Positions 53,667 through 62,439 of a stretch of DNA of 64,000 nt are shown here, in pieces. The stretch is from Acidobacteriota bacterium. Lineage in GTDB: Bacteria > Acidobacteriota > Aminicenantia > Aminicenantales > Saccharicenantaceae. Below the pieces are notes generated by a model that did no database searches, was not told where the DNA came from, and was given only the letters and a program-made list of their open reading frames with translations. Position 1 is the stretch's first letter. The number at the start of each line of letters is the position of its first letter. Position numbers and translations under genes: made by a program. The stretch is taken from NCBI GenBank assembly GCA_022711665.1, contig JAKLEN010000001.1, forward strand, positions 186,001 to 250,000, in the 5' to 3' direction.

Positions 53667-54593
53667 TCATCCTCCCCGCCGGACGTCGAAGCCCGCCCCG
53701 CGGAAGGCCGCTTCGATGGCGGCCAGGCGCTCCTCGGTCGGAGCCTCGAATCTCCGGAAATGTTGTCCTTGGCCGATGCGGACGGCCTTGTCCAGCCCGC
53801 CGGCATGATAGGGCAGCAGCCCGATCCGCCGGATCCGGCCGAGCGAGGCGAGAAGCTCGATCGTCCGGCCGATGTTCTCCTGCCCGTCGTTCACGCCGCG
53901 GACGAGGGGAATGCGGATCCAGGTCTCGGGCCCGGCCACGGCCAGGCGCCGCAGGTTGTCGAGGATGGCGGCGTTGGAGACGCCGGTCAGCTCCATGTGG
54001 CGGGCCTCGTCTACGGACTTGAGGTCGAACAGGACGAGGTCGGCCCGCCGGGCCAGACGCTCGAAGGCCTCGGCCGGCGCCAGTCCGGCCGTGTCCAGGG
54101 CGGTATGGAAGCCGCGGGCCCGGCAGGCGTCGAGGAGGGCCCCGGCGAACCCTGGCTGGACAAGCGGGTCGCCGCCCGACAGGGTGACGCCGCCGCCCGA
54201 CTGCTCGTAGAAGATGCGGTCCTTCTCCGCCTCGGCCAGGACCTCGGCGACGCTCATCTCGCGCCCGACGATCTGCATGGAATCATAGAGGCAGGCCTCG
54301 GCGCAGCGGCCGCAGAGATCGCACTTGGCCCGGTCGATGACGACGGCGCCGGCCGCGTCCTTGGCGATGGCGCCGGGAGGACAGGCCCTGACGCACGAGT
54401 AGCAGCGGACGCAGCGGGCCGGCCAATGCATCAGGTCGGGGCCGGGGGCGATGCTCTCGGGGTTGTGGCACCACAGGCAATGGAGGCCGCAGCCCTTTAG
54501 AAAGACGGTCGTACGGATGCCGGGTCCGTCATGTATGGAGTAGCGCTTGATGTCGAAAATGCGGCCCTTCATGTCCTTGCCCTTTTCCGTCAT
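53667..54593 (-). CDS. Glycyl radical enzyme activase (radical SAM)
   Basis: This 308-residue protein has the radical SAM motif CGLHCLWC (CxxxCxxC) near residue 33. Two ferredoxin-type 4Fe-4S motifs follow (CVRCYSCVRACP, CDLCGRCAEACL) and the SGGDPL segment of PflA-like activases. It makes the Gly radical on the neighbouring enzyme using SAM. It lies upstream of the enzyme gene, its stop 2 bp before the enzyme start. An ATG at 54572 (MKGRIFDIKRY) is an alternative start. Confidence 0.9.
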   Translation of the reverse strand: MTEKGKDMKGRIFDIKRYSIHDGPGIRTTVFLKGCGLHCLWCHNPESIAPGPDLMHWPARCVRCYSCVRACPPGAIAKDAAGAVVIDRAKCDLCGRCAEACLYDSMQIVGREMSVAEVLAEAEKDRIFYEQSGGGVTLSGGDPLVQPGFAGALLDACRARGFHTALDTAGLAPAEAFERLARRADLVLFDLKSVDEARHMELTGVSNAAILDNLRRLAVAGPETWIRIPLVRGVNDGQENIGRTIELLASLGRIRRIGLLPYHAGGLDKAVRIGQGQHFRRFEAPTEERLAAIEAAFRGAGFDVRRGG

Positions 54594-54655
54594 GGCACCT
54601 GCCGGCCCCCCATAACACACTGACAGATAATTATTTAATTAATAGCAGCAACCGT

Positions 54656-54684
54656 AATATATCAGATATCAGCAGTTGAGTCAA
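54656..54684 (-). promoter_or_regulatory. Promoter for the activase-glycyl radical enzyme operon
   Basis: On the minus strand, TTGACT (54684-54679), a 17-bp spacer and TATATT (54661-54656). It is in an AT-rich island unlike the surrounding GC-rich DNA, with AATTATTTAATTAATA as a palindromic stretch just downstream. Confidence 0.65.
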
Positions 54685-54892
54685 GTTATTTTTTCGCCCC
54701 GGATCCGGGCTCCGGGCGCGCCGGCAGGGCCGCTCCCCGAGCCCGGGAGAGCCGAGTTGCGGCGGCCGCCCCGCGGCCAAGCCTCGATAACCCGGGTCTT
54801 TTGTCCTTCCAGGCGGCGCAGGCCGACGGATGCCGAACTTTTCCGTACACATCGCCGCCGTTTTGATGTACAAACATCCTCTGAGAAGCGCC

Positions 54893-56305
54893 ATGCCGGA
54901 ACGTTCCTCTTATAATATGCGCTATGTCTGGACCGTGACCCTGGTCTCGGCCATGGGAGGGCTTCTCTTCGGCTACGACTGGGTGGTCATCGGCGGGGCC
55001 AAGCCCTTCTACGAGAAGTTCTTCGGCCTGACCACGCCGTCGCAGATCGGCTGGGCCATGTCGAGCGCCCTGGCCGGCTGCCTCGTCGGGGCCCTGGTTT
55101 CGGGCGGCTTGAGCGACCGCTTCGGCCGCAAGAAGCTCCTCATCCTGGCCGGCTTCCTGTTCACGGTCACCGGCGTGCTGACCGCCCTGGCTCCGAGCTT
55201 CGCCTTCTTCGCCGCCAACCGGCTCCTCGGCGGCGTGGCCATTGGCCTGGCCTCCAACCTCTCGCCAATGTACATCGCCGAGATCGCCCCCCCGGAGATC
55301 CGCGGCCGGCTGGTCTCGGTCAACCAGCTGACCATCGTCATCGGCATCCTGGCCGCCCAGATCGCCAACTGGCTCATCGCCGAGCCGGTCCCGGCCGGGG
55401 CGACGGCCGCCGAGATCCTGGCCTCGTGGAACGGCCGGTCCGGCTGGCGCTGGATGTTCGGCGCCGAGGCCGTGCCGGCGCTCCTGTTCTTCATCCTCAT
55501 GTTCTTCGTGCCGGAGAGCCCCCGCTGGCTGATCAAGAAGGGGCGGACCGCCGCCGCGGAAATGATCCTGGCCCGGGTCGGCGGCCGGGGCTTCGCCGCC
55601 GGGGCCCTGGCCGAGATCCGCGGCACGCTGGCCGCCGGAGAGAGCGGCCGGGCCCGCTTCCGCGACCTGCTCGGGCCCGGCCTGGGCCGGGTCCTGCTCG
55701 TCGGCGTCGCCCTGGCCGTCTACCAGCAGTGGTGCGGCATCAACGTCATCTTCAACTACGCCCAGGAGATCTTCACGGCCGCCGGCTACGGCGTCAGCGG
55801 CGTCCTCTTCAACATCGTCATCACCGGCGCCGTCAACCTGGTCTTCACCCTGGCGGCCATCCGCCTGGTCGACCGGCTGGGTCGCCGGCCGCTCATGCTC
55901 ATCGGCTCGGCCGGCCTGGCCGCCGTTTTCGGGCTCATCGGCGCCGGCTACGCCTTCCACAGCCGCGGCCTCCATATACTGCTCCTGGTCCTCCTGGCCC
56001 TGGCCCTCTACGCCGTGTCCCTGGCCCCGGTGACCTGGGTGCTGCTGGCCGAGATCTTCCCCAATCGCATCCGCGGCGCGGCCATGTCGGTATCGACGTT
56101 CGCCCTGTGGGCGGCCTGTTTCGTCCTGACCTACACCTTCCCGCTCCTCAACCGGGGGCTGGGACCGGCCGGGACTTTCTGGATCTATGCCGGCATCAGC
56201 GCGCTGGGCTTCCTCTTCATGAGGTCCCGCGTCCGCGAGACCAAGGGCCGGACGCTCGAACAGATCGAGCGCGAGCTGGCCGGCCGGAGCGGGGAGACGG
56301 CATGA
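54893..56305 (+). CDS. Sugar porter of the major facilitator superfamily (XylE/AraE-like)
   Basis: This 470-residue protein has 12 predicted helices and the sugar-porter signatures. GGLLFGYDWVVIGG is in helix 1, DRFGRKK in loop 2-3 and DRLGRRPL in loop 8-9. VPESPRWLI follows helix 6. The QQWCGINVIFNY segment is typical of helix 7 sugar contact. It probably takes up a pentose or hexose with protons. The start is uncertain: ATGs at 54830, 54866, 54893 and 54917 are all in frame. I take 54893, with GAGAAG just upstream. It overlaps the next gene by ATGA. Confidence 0.88.
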   Translation: MPERSSYNMRYVWTVTLVSAMGGLLFGYDWVVIGGAKPFYEKFFGLTTPSQIGWAMSSALAGCLVGALVSGGLSDRFGRKKLLILAGFLFTVTGVLTALAPSFAFFAANRLLGGVAIGLASNLSPMYIAEIAPPEIRGRLVSVNQLTIVIGILAAQIANWLIAEPVPAGATAAEILASWNGRSGWRWMFGAEAVPALLFFILMFFVPESPRWLIKKGRTAAAEMILARVGGRGFAAGALAEIRGTLAAGESGRARFRDLLGPGLGRVLLVGVALAVYQQWCGINVIFNYAQEIFTAAGYGVSGVLFNIVITGAVNLVFTLAAIRLVDRLGRRPLMLIGSAGLAAVFGLIGAGYAFHSRGLHILLLVLLALALYAVSLAPVTWVLLAEIFPNRIRGAAMSVSTFALWAACFVLTYTFPLLNRGLGPAGTFWIYAGISALGFLFMRSRVRETKGRTLEQIERELAGRSGETA

Positions 56306-57084
56306 CGAGCCCGGAGATCCGGCCGCGGACGGGAGAGCCGGCTTCGGTCCCGCCGAACCCGGGGCGGCCGCCCGGACCGGTCCGACGACTGTACCTGGAA
56401 GAGCGCCTGGTCTGGCGCCGGCACTACCGGCGATATTTTAAGCACGCCGCCCGGGCCCTCGGGCTGGGCTTCGTCGCCGGGTTCATCTATTTCATGCTCT
56501 GGCCGGCCCGGGAGAAGAAAGCCCTCGAGTTCGTCATCCGGTCCCTCAAGGACATCCCCCTCCAGGCCTCGCCGCTGGTCCTGTCCCTGACGCTCTTCTA
56601 TCACAACACCCGGGCCTCGATCCTGGCCGTCGCCGCCGGCCTCGTGCCCTGCGCCTTCCTGCCCATCTTCGACCCGGTCATCAACGGCGCCGTCCTGGGC
56701 CTGCTCTGCTCCTTCTCCCAGCACCAGGGCCTGAACGTCCCCAGGCTCGTCCTGACCCAGATCCTGCCCCACGGCGTGATCGAGCTGGCGGCCGTGCTGT
56801 ACGCGACGAGCGTCGGGCTCCACCTTTCCGCCAGCCTCGGGCTGAAGGTCCGGGCGGCCTGGAAGGCCCGGAAGCGGGCCCGGTCGGAAGGCCGGGCCGG
56901 GGAGCCGCAACCGGCGGACGCGGCCGGCGAGGCCGGCCCGAAGACGGCGGCGGAAGAGGCGGCCGAGGGGCAGGAAGGGGGCGGGCTTTTCCGCGACGTA
57001 GTCCGCTCGTTCGTCCTGGTCGTCATCCCGCTGCTCCTGGTCGCGGCCTTCATAGAAGGCTTCATCACGCCGCTTCTCCGCTGA
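56302..57084 (+). CDS. SpoIIM-family membrane protein
   Basis: This 260-residue protein has a Pro-rich cytosolic N-terminus and four to five membrane helices. These include LVLSLTLFYHNTRASILAVAAG and the family-typical VIPLLLVAAFIEGFITP at the end. The family was named for stage II sporulation protein M but is widespread in non-sporulators. The ATGA overlap with the sugar porter suggests a shared membrane role, which is not known. A low-complexity Ala/Glu insert lies at about 190-225. Confidence 0.8.
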   Translation: MTSPEIRPRTGEPASVPPNPGRPPGPVRRLYLEERLVWRRHYRRYFKHAARALGLGFVAGFIYFMLWPAREKKALEFVIRSLKDIPLQASPLVLSLTLFYHNTRASILAVAAGLVPCAFLPIFDPVINGAVLGLLCSFSQHQGLNVPRLVLTQILPHGVIELAAVLYATSVGLHLSASLGLKVRAAWKARKRARSEGRAGEPQPADAAGEAGPKTAAEEAAEGQEGGGLFRDVVRSFVLVVIPLLLVAAFIEGFITPLLR

Positions 57085-57193
57085 CGGATCACGGCCCCGA
57101 CGCGCCCCGGACGACGCCCTGTCCCGCGGCCGCAATCCCCCTCGGTCTCGACAGCCTCCGGGCTTTTGGCTATGCTTTCGGGCGGAGGTTCCC

Positions 57194-57565
57194 ATGCGAT
57201 TTACCTTCGCCCACAACAACCTCAACGTCCTCGATCTCGGGGAGAGCCTGGCCTTCTACAAGGAGGCCCTGGGCCTTCAGGAGGTCCGCCGCCACGAGGC
57301 CCGGGACGGGAGCTTTATCCTCGTCTATCTCGGGGACGGGCGGAGCGCCCACCGGCTCGAGCTGACCTGGCTCCGCGACCGGAAGCAGCCGTACGATCTA
57401 GGCGACAACGAGATCCACCTGGCCTTCACGGTCGACGACTATCAGGCCGCGCTGGCCAGGCACAAGGAGATGGGCGCCGTCTGCTTCGAGAATCCGGCCA
57501 TGGGCATCTACTTCATCGAGGACCCGGACGGCTACTGGCTCGAGATCCTGCCCGAGAAGCGCTGA
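57194..57565 (+). CDS. VOC/glyoxalase I-like protein
   Basis: This 123-residue protein has the VOC fold repeats. The likely metal ligands, His in FAHNNLNVLD, Glu in LELTW, His in EIHLAFTV and Glu in WLEILP, match those of lactoylglutathione lyases. It may detoxify methylglyoxal or a similar aldehyde. GGAGG is 6 bases before the ATG. Confidence 0.8.
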   Translation: MRFTFAHNNLNVLDLGESLAFYKEALGLQEVRRHEARDGSFILVYLGDGRSAHRLELTWLRDRKQPYDLGDNEIHLAFTVDDYQAALARHKEMGAVCFENPAMGIYFIEDPDGYWLEILPEKR

Positions 57566-57592
57566 AAAAGGGGACGGAACGTCCCCGTTTTT
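57565..57592. terminator. Bidirectional hairpin terminator containing GGGGACG arms
   Basis: The stem AAAAAGGGGACG pairs with CGTCCCCGTTTTT around a GAA loop, with one bulged base. A U-run follows on either strand. It separates the convergent VOC and aldose epimerase genes and overlaps the latter's stop. The GGGGAC arms link it to the other repeats of this window. Confidence 0.75.
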
Positions 57593-58764
57593 CATTTAAC
57601 CGAGAACTTGTGGACGGTGACCGTCCGGTAGGTCTGCCCCGGCTCTAGGATGGTCGACGGGAAATTCGGGTGGTGCGGCGAATCGGGGAAGTGCTGGGTC
57701 TCGAGGCAGAAGGCGTAGTGCTGGCCGTAGGCATGGCCGCCCTTGCCGACCACCGAGCCGTCGAGGAAATTGCCGGTGTAGAGCTGGATCCCGGGCTGGT
57801 CCGTCCAGATCTCCAGGACCCGGCCGCTCTCCGGCTCCTCGACCCGGGCCGCCAGGGCCAGCGCGCCGCCGCCGCTCCGCAGCACGAAGTTGTGGTCGTA
57901 GCCGCCCTCGACCTGGGCGATCCGCTCGCCGATGGCGTGCGGCGCCGTGAAGTCGAACGGCGTCCCGGCCACCGGGGCGATCTCGCCCGTGGGGATGAGG
58001 GTCTTGGCCGAATCCACGGCCGTGATCCCGTCGGCCTCGAGCCGGAGGACGTGGCCCAGGACGTCTCCCCGGCCCTCGCCCTTGAGGTTCCAGTAGGCGT
58101 GGTTGGTCAGGTTGACCGGGGTCTTCTTGTCGGTTGTCGCCTCGTAGCGGATCTCGAGCTCGTTCGCGTCGGTCAGCGTATAAACGACCGTGACCGCCAG
58201 GTTGCCGGGGAAGCCCTCCTCCCCGTCCTTGCTCAGGTAGGACAGCTTGACGCCCGGGCCGCGCCCGCTCCGGACCGCCTCGCCCTTCCAGACGACCTTA
58301 TCGAAGCCCTTGAGCCCGCCGTGGAGGGTGTTGCCATTGTCGTTGGCGGGCAGCCGGTACTCGATTCCGTCCAGCGTGAACCGGGCCCCGGCGATGCGGT
58401 TGCCGTAGCGGCCGATGATCGCCCCGAAATAGGGGTGGGTGCCGAGATAGCCCTGGAGCGTATCGAAGCCGAGATTGACGTCGGCCAGAGCGCCGCTCCG
58501 GTCCGGCGCCTTCAGGGACACCAGGATGGCGCCGTAGGTCATGACCCGAGCCTCCAGGCCGGAGGCGTTCTTCAGGGTGTAGATGTCGACGGCCGTGCCG
58601 TCGGCCAGCCGTCCGTATAGATCTTTCTGGACCGTCATCGCCGCATCTCCTTCAGTCGCGACGTCCCCGCCCGGAGCGGCGGCTTCTTTCCTGCAGGCCG
58701 GAAAGGCGATCGCCAGGGCCAGGGCCAGGACCGCGGACATCATCGTTCTCATCGAGAGTCTCAT
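57592..58764 (-). CDS. galM: Exported aldose 1-epimerase (GalM-like)
   Basis: This 390-residue protein has a signal peptide with Cys in FPAC, a weak lipobox. The galactose mutarotase fold follows. It has NLTNHAYWNLKG (catalytic His) and FCLETQHFPDSPHHPNF near the C-terminus with the catalytic Glu. Mutarotase speeds alpha/beta exchange of free sugars. Export would let it act on sugars released by surface glycosidases. The start at 58764 has GGAGG 5 bases upstream. Confidence 0.88.
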   Translation of the reverse strand: MRLSMRTMMSAVLALALAIAFPACRKEAAAPGGDVATEGDAAMTVQKDLYGRLADGTAVDIYTLKNASGLEARVMTYGAILVSLKAPDRSGALADVNLGFDTLQGYLGTHPYFGAIIGRYGNRIAGARFTLDGIEYRLPANDNGNTLHGGLKGFDKVVWKGEAVRSGRGPGVKLSYLSKDGEEGFPGNLAVTVVYTLTDANELEIRYEATTDKKTPVNLTNHAYWNLKGEGRGDVLGHVLRLEADGITAVDSAKTLIPTGEIAPVAGTPFDFTAPHAIGERIAQVEGGYDHNFVLRSGGGALALAARVEEPESGRVLEIWTDQPGIQLYTGNFLDGSVVGKGGHAYGQHYAFCLETQHFPDSPHHPNFPSTILEPGQTYRTVTVHKFSVK

Positions 58765-58793
58765 GTTCGCCTCCACAACGAGATACACTTTTC

Positions 58794-58822
58794 GTTTTAT
58801 CCCAAAACGGGGGGCTTTTCAA
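58794..58822 (-). promoter_or_regulatory. Possible promoter for the aldose epimerase gene
   Basis: On the minus strand, TTGAAA (58822-58817), a 17-bp spacer and TAAAAC (58799-58794) lie about 30 bp before the ATG at 58764. Confidence 0.4.
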
Positions 58823-58941
58823 CCTGCCTCCCCCCGGCCCCGGGGGGCCCGGGGGGAGGTCCTTCCTTCTCTACCCTACCGGCGGCGCGGCCGGAACGTT
58901 TGACCGCCATTCCTCCGTATGGTATCTATTGGAGTCAAGAT

Positions 58942-60372
58942 ATGGTCGGCACGGTCCTCAAGCACTATCGCATCGAAACGCAGCTCGGCAAGGGCGGGAT
59001 GGGGGTCGTGTACCGGGCCCGGGACACCCGCCTGGACCGCCCGGTCGCCCTGAAGATGATCCCGCCCGGCCTGATCGAGAACCCGGAGCGGCGCAGCCGC
59101 CTGCTCCTCGAGGCCCGTTCGGCCGCCGCCGTCTCCCATCCGGCCATCGCCCAGGTCTACGACATCGACGAGGCCGACGGCAACCTCTTCATCGCCATGG
59201 AATACGTCGACGGCCGGACCGTCACCCGGCTCATCGCCGACGGCGAACTCGACCTCATGGGCGCCATCGAGATCGCCCTTCAGGTCGCCGAGGGCCTGGC
59301 CAAGGCCCACGACGCCGGCATCCTCCATCGCGACATCAAGTCCGACAACATCATGGTCACCCGGGACGGCCACGCCAAGCTCCTCGACTTCGGCCTGGCC
59401 AAGCTCGTCGAGCCGGAGCCCGACGAGCCGGTGTCGCCGGCCGAGCTCTCCCGGACGCTGACCCGCGGCCGCGTCCAGACGATCCCCGGAGCGGTCATGG
59501 GCACGCTCAGCTACATGAGCCCCGAACAGGCCCGCGGCAAGGAGCTCGACCGGCGCAGCGACATCTTCTCCCTGGGCATCGTTCTCTACGAGATGGTCAC
59601 TTCGGAGCTGCCGTTCAAGGGCGAAACGCCCCTGGATACGATGCACGCCATCGCCTACGAGGAAGCCCGGCCGCTGACCCTGCTCCGCAGGAACCTGACG
59701 CCCGAGATCCACCGCATCGTCTTCCGCTGCCTGCGCAAGAACCCCGAGGACCGCTATCCCGACGCCCACGCCCTGGCCGCCGACCTGCGCCGCCTGAAGC
59801 ACGACCTCGAAACCGGGACGGCGGCCCGCCTGCCGGTCGGCGACCGCCTCCGCGTCTGGGCCGGGCGGTTCAAGGGTTCCTTCCCCGGCGGCACCAGGGG
59901 CATGGTCATCCTGCTCGCCGCGATCGCCCTCGGCGCGGTCCTCGTGGCCGTCCGCTTCGACTGGGGCGGCCTAATCGGCCCGGCCTTCATCGCCCTCTTC
60001 GTCTACCGTTTCGTGCGCAACCGGAAGAAGCGGCTCATCGCCGCCTTCACCAGGAAGGTTTCCCGTTTCCCCGAGGTCCGCCTGGTGGCCGCCCGCGACG
60101 ACCGCGTGACCGTCGTCATGGACAAGGCCCCGGCCAAGGTCTATATCCGCATCACGGCGCTGGTCGACGAGCTCAACCGGAGCCTGTTCATCGGGAAGGA
60201 TGTCCGGGCCGAGATCCGGACGGACATCACGGAAGCCGAAGCCTCGTCCATGCTGACCCGGGTGGGCGTGCTCTACGCCCGCGAGGAAGGCGGGGCCGGC
60301 TCAGGGTCGAAGCCGGCCAAGGGCAAGACCCGGGGCGGGCCTACTTCTTCAGCGCCTCCGTCCGCTTCTTGA
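58942..60372 (+). CDS. Membrane-bound serine/threonine protein kinase
   Basis: This 476-residue protein has a Pkn-type kinase domain (about residues 1-285): GKGGMGVVY, the VALK Lys, HRDIKSDN, DFGLAK and GTLSYMSPEQ. All catalytic residues are present. Two membrane helices follow (about 315-350). The last 120 residues form a cytosolic domain I do not recognise, with no extracellular sensor. The ATG at 58942 has GGAG 7 bases upstream. The 3' end overlaps the GWxTD gene by 32 bp on the opposite strand. Confidence 0.88.
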   Translation: MVGTVLKHYRIETQLGKGGMGVVYRARDTRLDRPVALKMIPPGLIENPERRSRLLLEARSAAAVSHPAIAQVYDIDEADGNLFIAMEYVDGRTVTRLIADGELDLMGAIEIALQVAEGLAKAHDAGILHRDIKSDNIMVTRDGHAKLLDFGLAKLVEPEPDEPVSPAELSRTLTRGRVQTIPGAVMGTLSYMSPEQARGKELDRRSDIFSLGIVLYEMVTSELPFKGETPLDTMHAIAYEEARPLTLLRRNLTPEIHRIVFRCLRKNPEDRYPDAHALAADLRRLKHDLETGTAARLPVGDRLRVWAGRFKGSFPGGTRGMVILLAAIALGAVLVAVRFDWGGLIGPAFIALFVYRFVRNRKKRLIAAFTRKVSRFPEVRLVAARDDRVTVVMDKAPAKVYIRITALVDELNRSLFIGKDVRAEIRTDITEAEASSMLTRVGVLYAREEGGAGSGSKPAKGKTRGGPTSSAPPSAS

Positions 60373-62425
60373 TCTCCGGCTGGTCCGGGCTGAGCTGGAG
60401 CGACTTCTCGTAGGCCGCCAGGGCCTCCCGGCGTTTGCCCTGGCCCTCGTAGCATTCCCCCATGGCGTTCATGACCGCGGCGTTGATGCCGTAGTGGCCG
60501 ACGGCCCGGTCGAGGAGCCCGACGGCCCCCTCGAAGTCCTTGTTCCTCTTCAGGGCCTCGGCGGCCAGGACGAGCGTATCGTAGGCCGGCGTCTTCTGCG
60601 GATCGACGAAGGCGGCCAGGAGCCGCGCCGCCGCGGCGGGATCCTGGAGCGCGAGGTAGACGCGGGCCAGGTTCCCGGCCGTCTCCTCCGAGCCCGGCTT
60701 CTTGGCCAGGGCCCGCTCCAGGAAGACCCGCGCTTCCGCGGCGCGCCCGAGGTTGAAGAGCTGCGAGCCCAGGGTCTCCTGATAGACGGGGTCGCTGACG
60801 TCGGCCAGCACCCGCGAGGAGACCCAGGGACGGGGGATGGCCTCGGCGAAGCTCAGGTCGAACTCCTCCATGGCCGAAACGAGCTCGGCTCCCTCGTTGA
60901 CGAAGGAGACCCGGACCGTGTAGTGGGCGGGCGGGAAGTCGGCCAGGGACACCGGCTCGATGATGACGCCGGGTTCGGGGTAGTCCGAGTTCTTGCGCCG
61001 GATATCCCGGAACGGCTGGCCGTCCTTGAGGAGCTCGATGCGGATCTCGCCGCTCGCCCGGAGGGCCTCGGAGGCGTTGTTGACCTGGAAGGCGACGGCC
61101 ACCGTGTCCTGCTTGGCGAAGACGCGGTTGGGCTGGGCGTAGAGCTGGTACTGGCCGAGGCGGAAGGCCTTCATCTTGCGGGCCGCGGCCGGGTCGAGCT
61201 TGACCGCCCGGTAGGCCAGGAGCGGCTGCGTCAGGGCGACGGCCGTGCCGCCCGAAGGGATGCGCAGGGCCTGTTCGATCGAGGTGAACTCCTTGGAGGA
61301 CTCGTTCTTGATGAGAACGGACAGGCTGTAATCGCCGGCCACGAGCGGGAACAGGTCATGGAGATCGAAGGGCGTCCGGCTGGCCGCCTTCATCTCCGCC
61401 TCGGTCAGGCTGACGGGGACGGTCTTGTCGAACTGGTGGACGAGGCGGCCGTCGGGGGTCGTGACCCGGCCGTTGACCTTCAGCGTCGTGGAGAACTTGT
61501 CGTCGTACTGGTTGACCGACAGCCGCCGCGGCTCGACGGCGTAATGGACGAGATAGAACCCGGCGGGGTCCTGGAAGACCTTGATCAGGCAGTCGTTGTC
61601 GATGTAGTTGGCGCTGTACTCGACCTCGACCCGGTCCTTGTATTCGAGGAATTTGCGGGCGTATCTCGCTTCGATCGTCCGGGCCGGGGTGGTTTCGATG
61701 CGCTGGAGCAGCATCTCGGACGACATCGACGGCCGGCCGTACTGGCTGTCGTGCTCGCCGGGCACGAGGTTCAGTGAGACGTTGGCCAGCTCCGGCTCGA
61801 GCTCCTTGAGCCTCTCGTAGGCCGATTCGTAATCCTGGCCGGACGTCCAGCCGGCCAGGAGGGCCTGGGGCCCGTCGCCAATCGGGCTGTAGAGCCTGTA
61901 CTCGCCGTGGCCGTTCTCGCGGAAGAAGACGACGTTGAAGCCGGCCGGCAGCCCGAGGCTCGCCTTGTCCTGGTAGAACCAGATCTCGGAATCGTAGGTC
62001 GAGGACTTGCCCTCGTACCTCTGGATATCGTTAGGCTCGCCCAGGATGATGTAGTAGCGCCCGCGGTCGGTCTTGCGGCCCTGCCGCGGCGCGTCGCGCC
62101 CGAGGTACCGGTCGGCGTAGGCCAGGCGCCGGTAATGCTCGGTCTTGGCCTCGTTCTCCGGGGTGTCGGGATTGGGATCGCGCTGCTTCCAGAAGGCCTC
62201 GATGAACAGGTCGCGCTCCCGGTCCGCCTGAAGCTTCAGGAAAACCTCGCGCTCCATCGGGGCGATGATGTCGACGACGTCGTCGTCGAGCCATTTCTTG
62301 TAGGTCTCGGGCAGCTTCGCCTTGGCCGCCTTCTGCCCGTCGGCCGCCGGAGCGGCCAGGACGACGGCGGCAAACAGGATCGCGGTTCCGAGCAGGGCCG
62401 CGGCGATTTTCGGCATCTTGGCCAT
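60341..62425 (-). CDS. GWxTD-domain protein with C-terminal TPR repeats
   Basis: This 694-residue protein has a signal peptide (about residues 1-26). A GWxTD domain follows (FWKQRDPNPDTPENE, then GRYYIILGEPNDIQRY, then EIWFYQ). A middle beta-rich region comes next, and at least three TPR units end the chain (ARVFLERALAKKPGS, AVGLLDRAVGHYG, ALAAYEKSLQLSPDQ). GWxTD proteins are common in Acidobacteria and related phyla; their role is unknown. The gene follows the thioesterase gene by 14 bp. Confidence 0.85.
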   Translation of the reverse strand: MAKMPKIAAALLGTAILFAAVVLAAPAADGQKAAKAKLPETYKKWLDDDVVDIIAPMEREVFLKLQADRERDLFIEAFWKQRDPNPDTPENEAKTEHYRRLAYADRYLGRDAPRQGRKTDRGRYYIILGEPNDIQRYEGKSSTYDSEIWFYQDKASLGLPAGFNVVFFRENGHGEYRLYSPIGDGPQALLAGWTSGQDYESAYERLKELEPELANVSLNLVPGEHDSQYGRPSMSSEMLLQRIETTPARTIEARYARKFLEYKDRVEVEYSANYIDNDCLIKVFQDPAGFYLVHYAVEPRRLSVNQYDDKFSTTLKVNGRVTTPDGRLVHQFDKTVPVSLTEAEMKAASRTPFDLHDLFPLVAGDYSLSVLIKNESSKEFTSIEQALRIPSGGTAVALTQPLLAYRAVKLDPAAARKMKAFRLGQYQLYAQPNRVFAKQDTVAVAFQVNNASEALRASGEIRIELLKDGQPFRDIRRKNSDYPEPGVIIEPVSLADFPPAHYTVRVSFVNEGAELVSAMEEFDLSFAEAIPRPWVSSRVLADVSDPVYQETLGSQLFNLGRAAEARVFLERALAKKPGSEETAGNLARVYLALQDPAAAARLLAAFVDPQKTPAYDTLVLAAEALKRNKDFEGAVGLLDRAVGHYGINAAVMNAMGECYEGQGKRREALAAYEKSLQLSPDQPEIKKRTEALKK

Positions 62426-62439
62426 CTTCTAGCTCTCTT

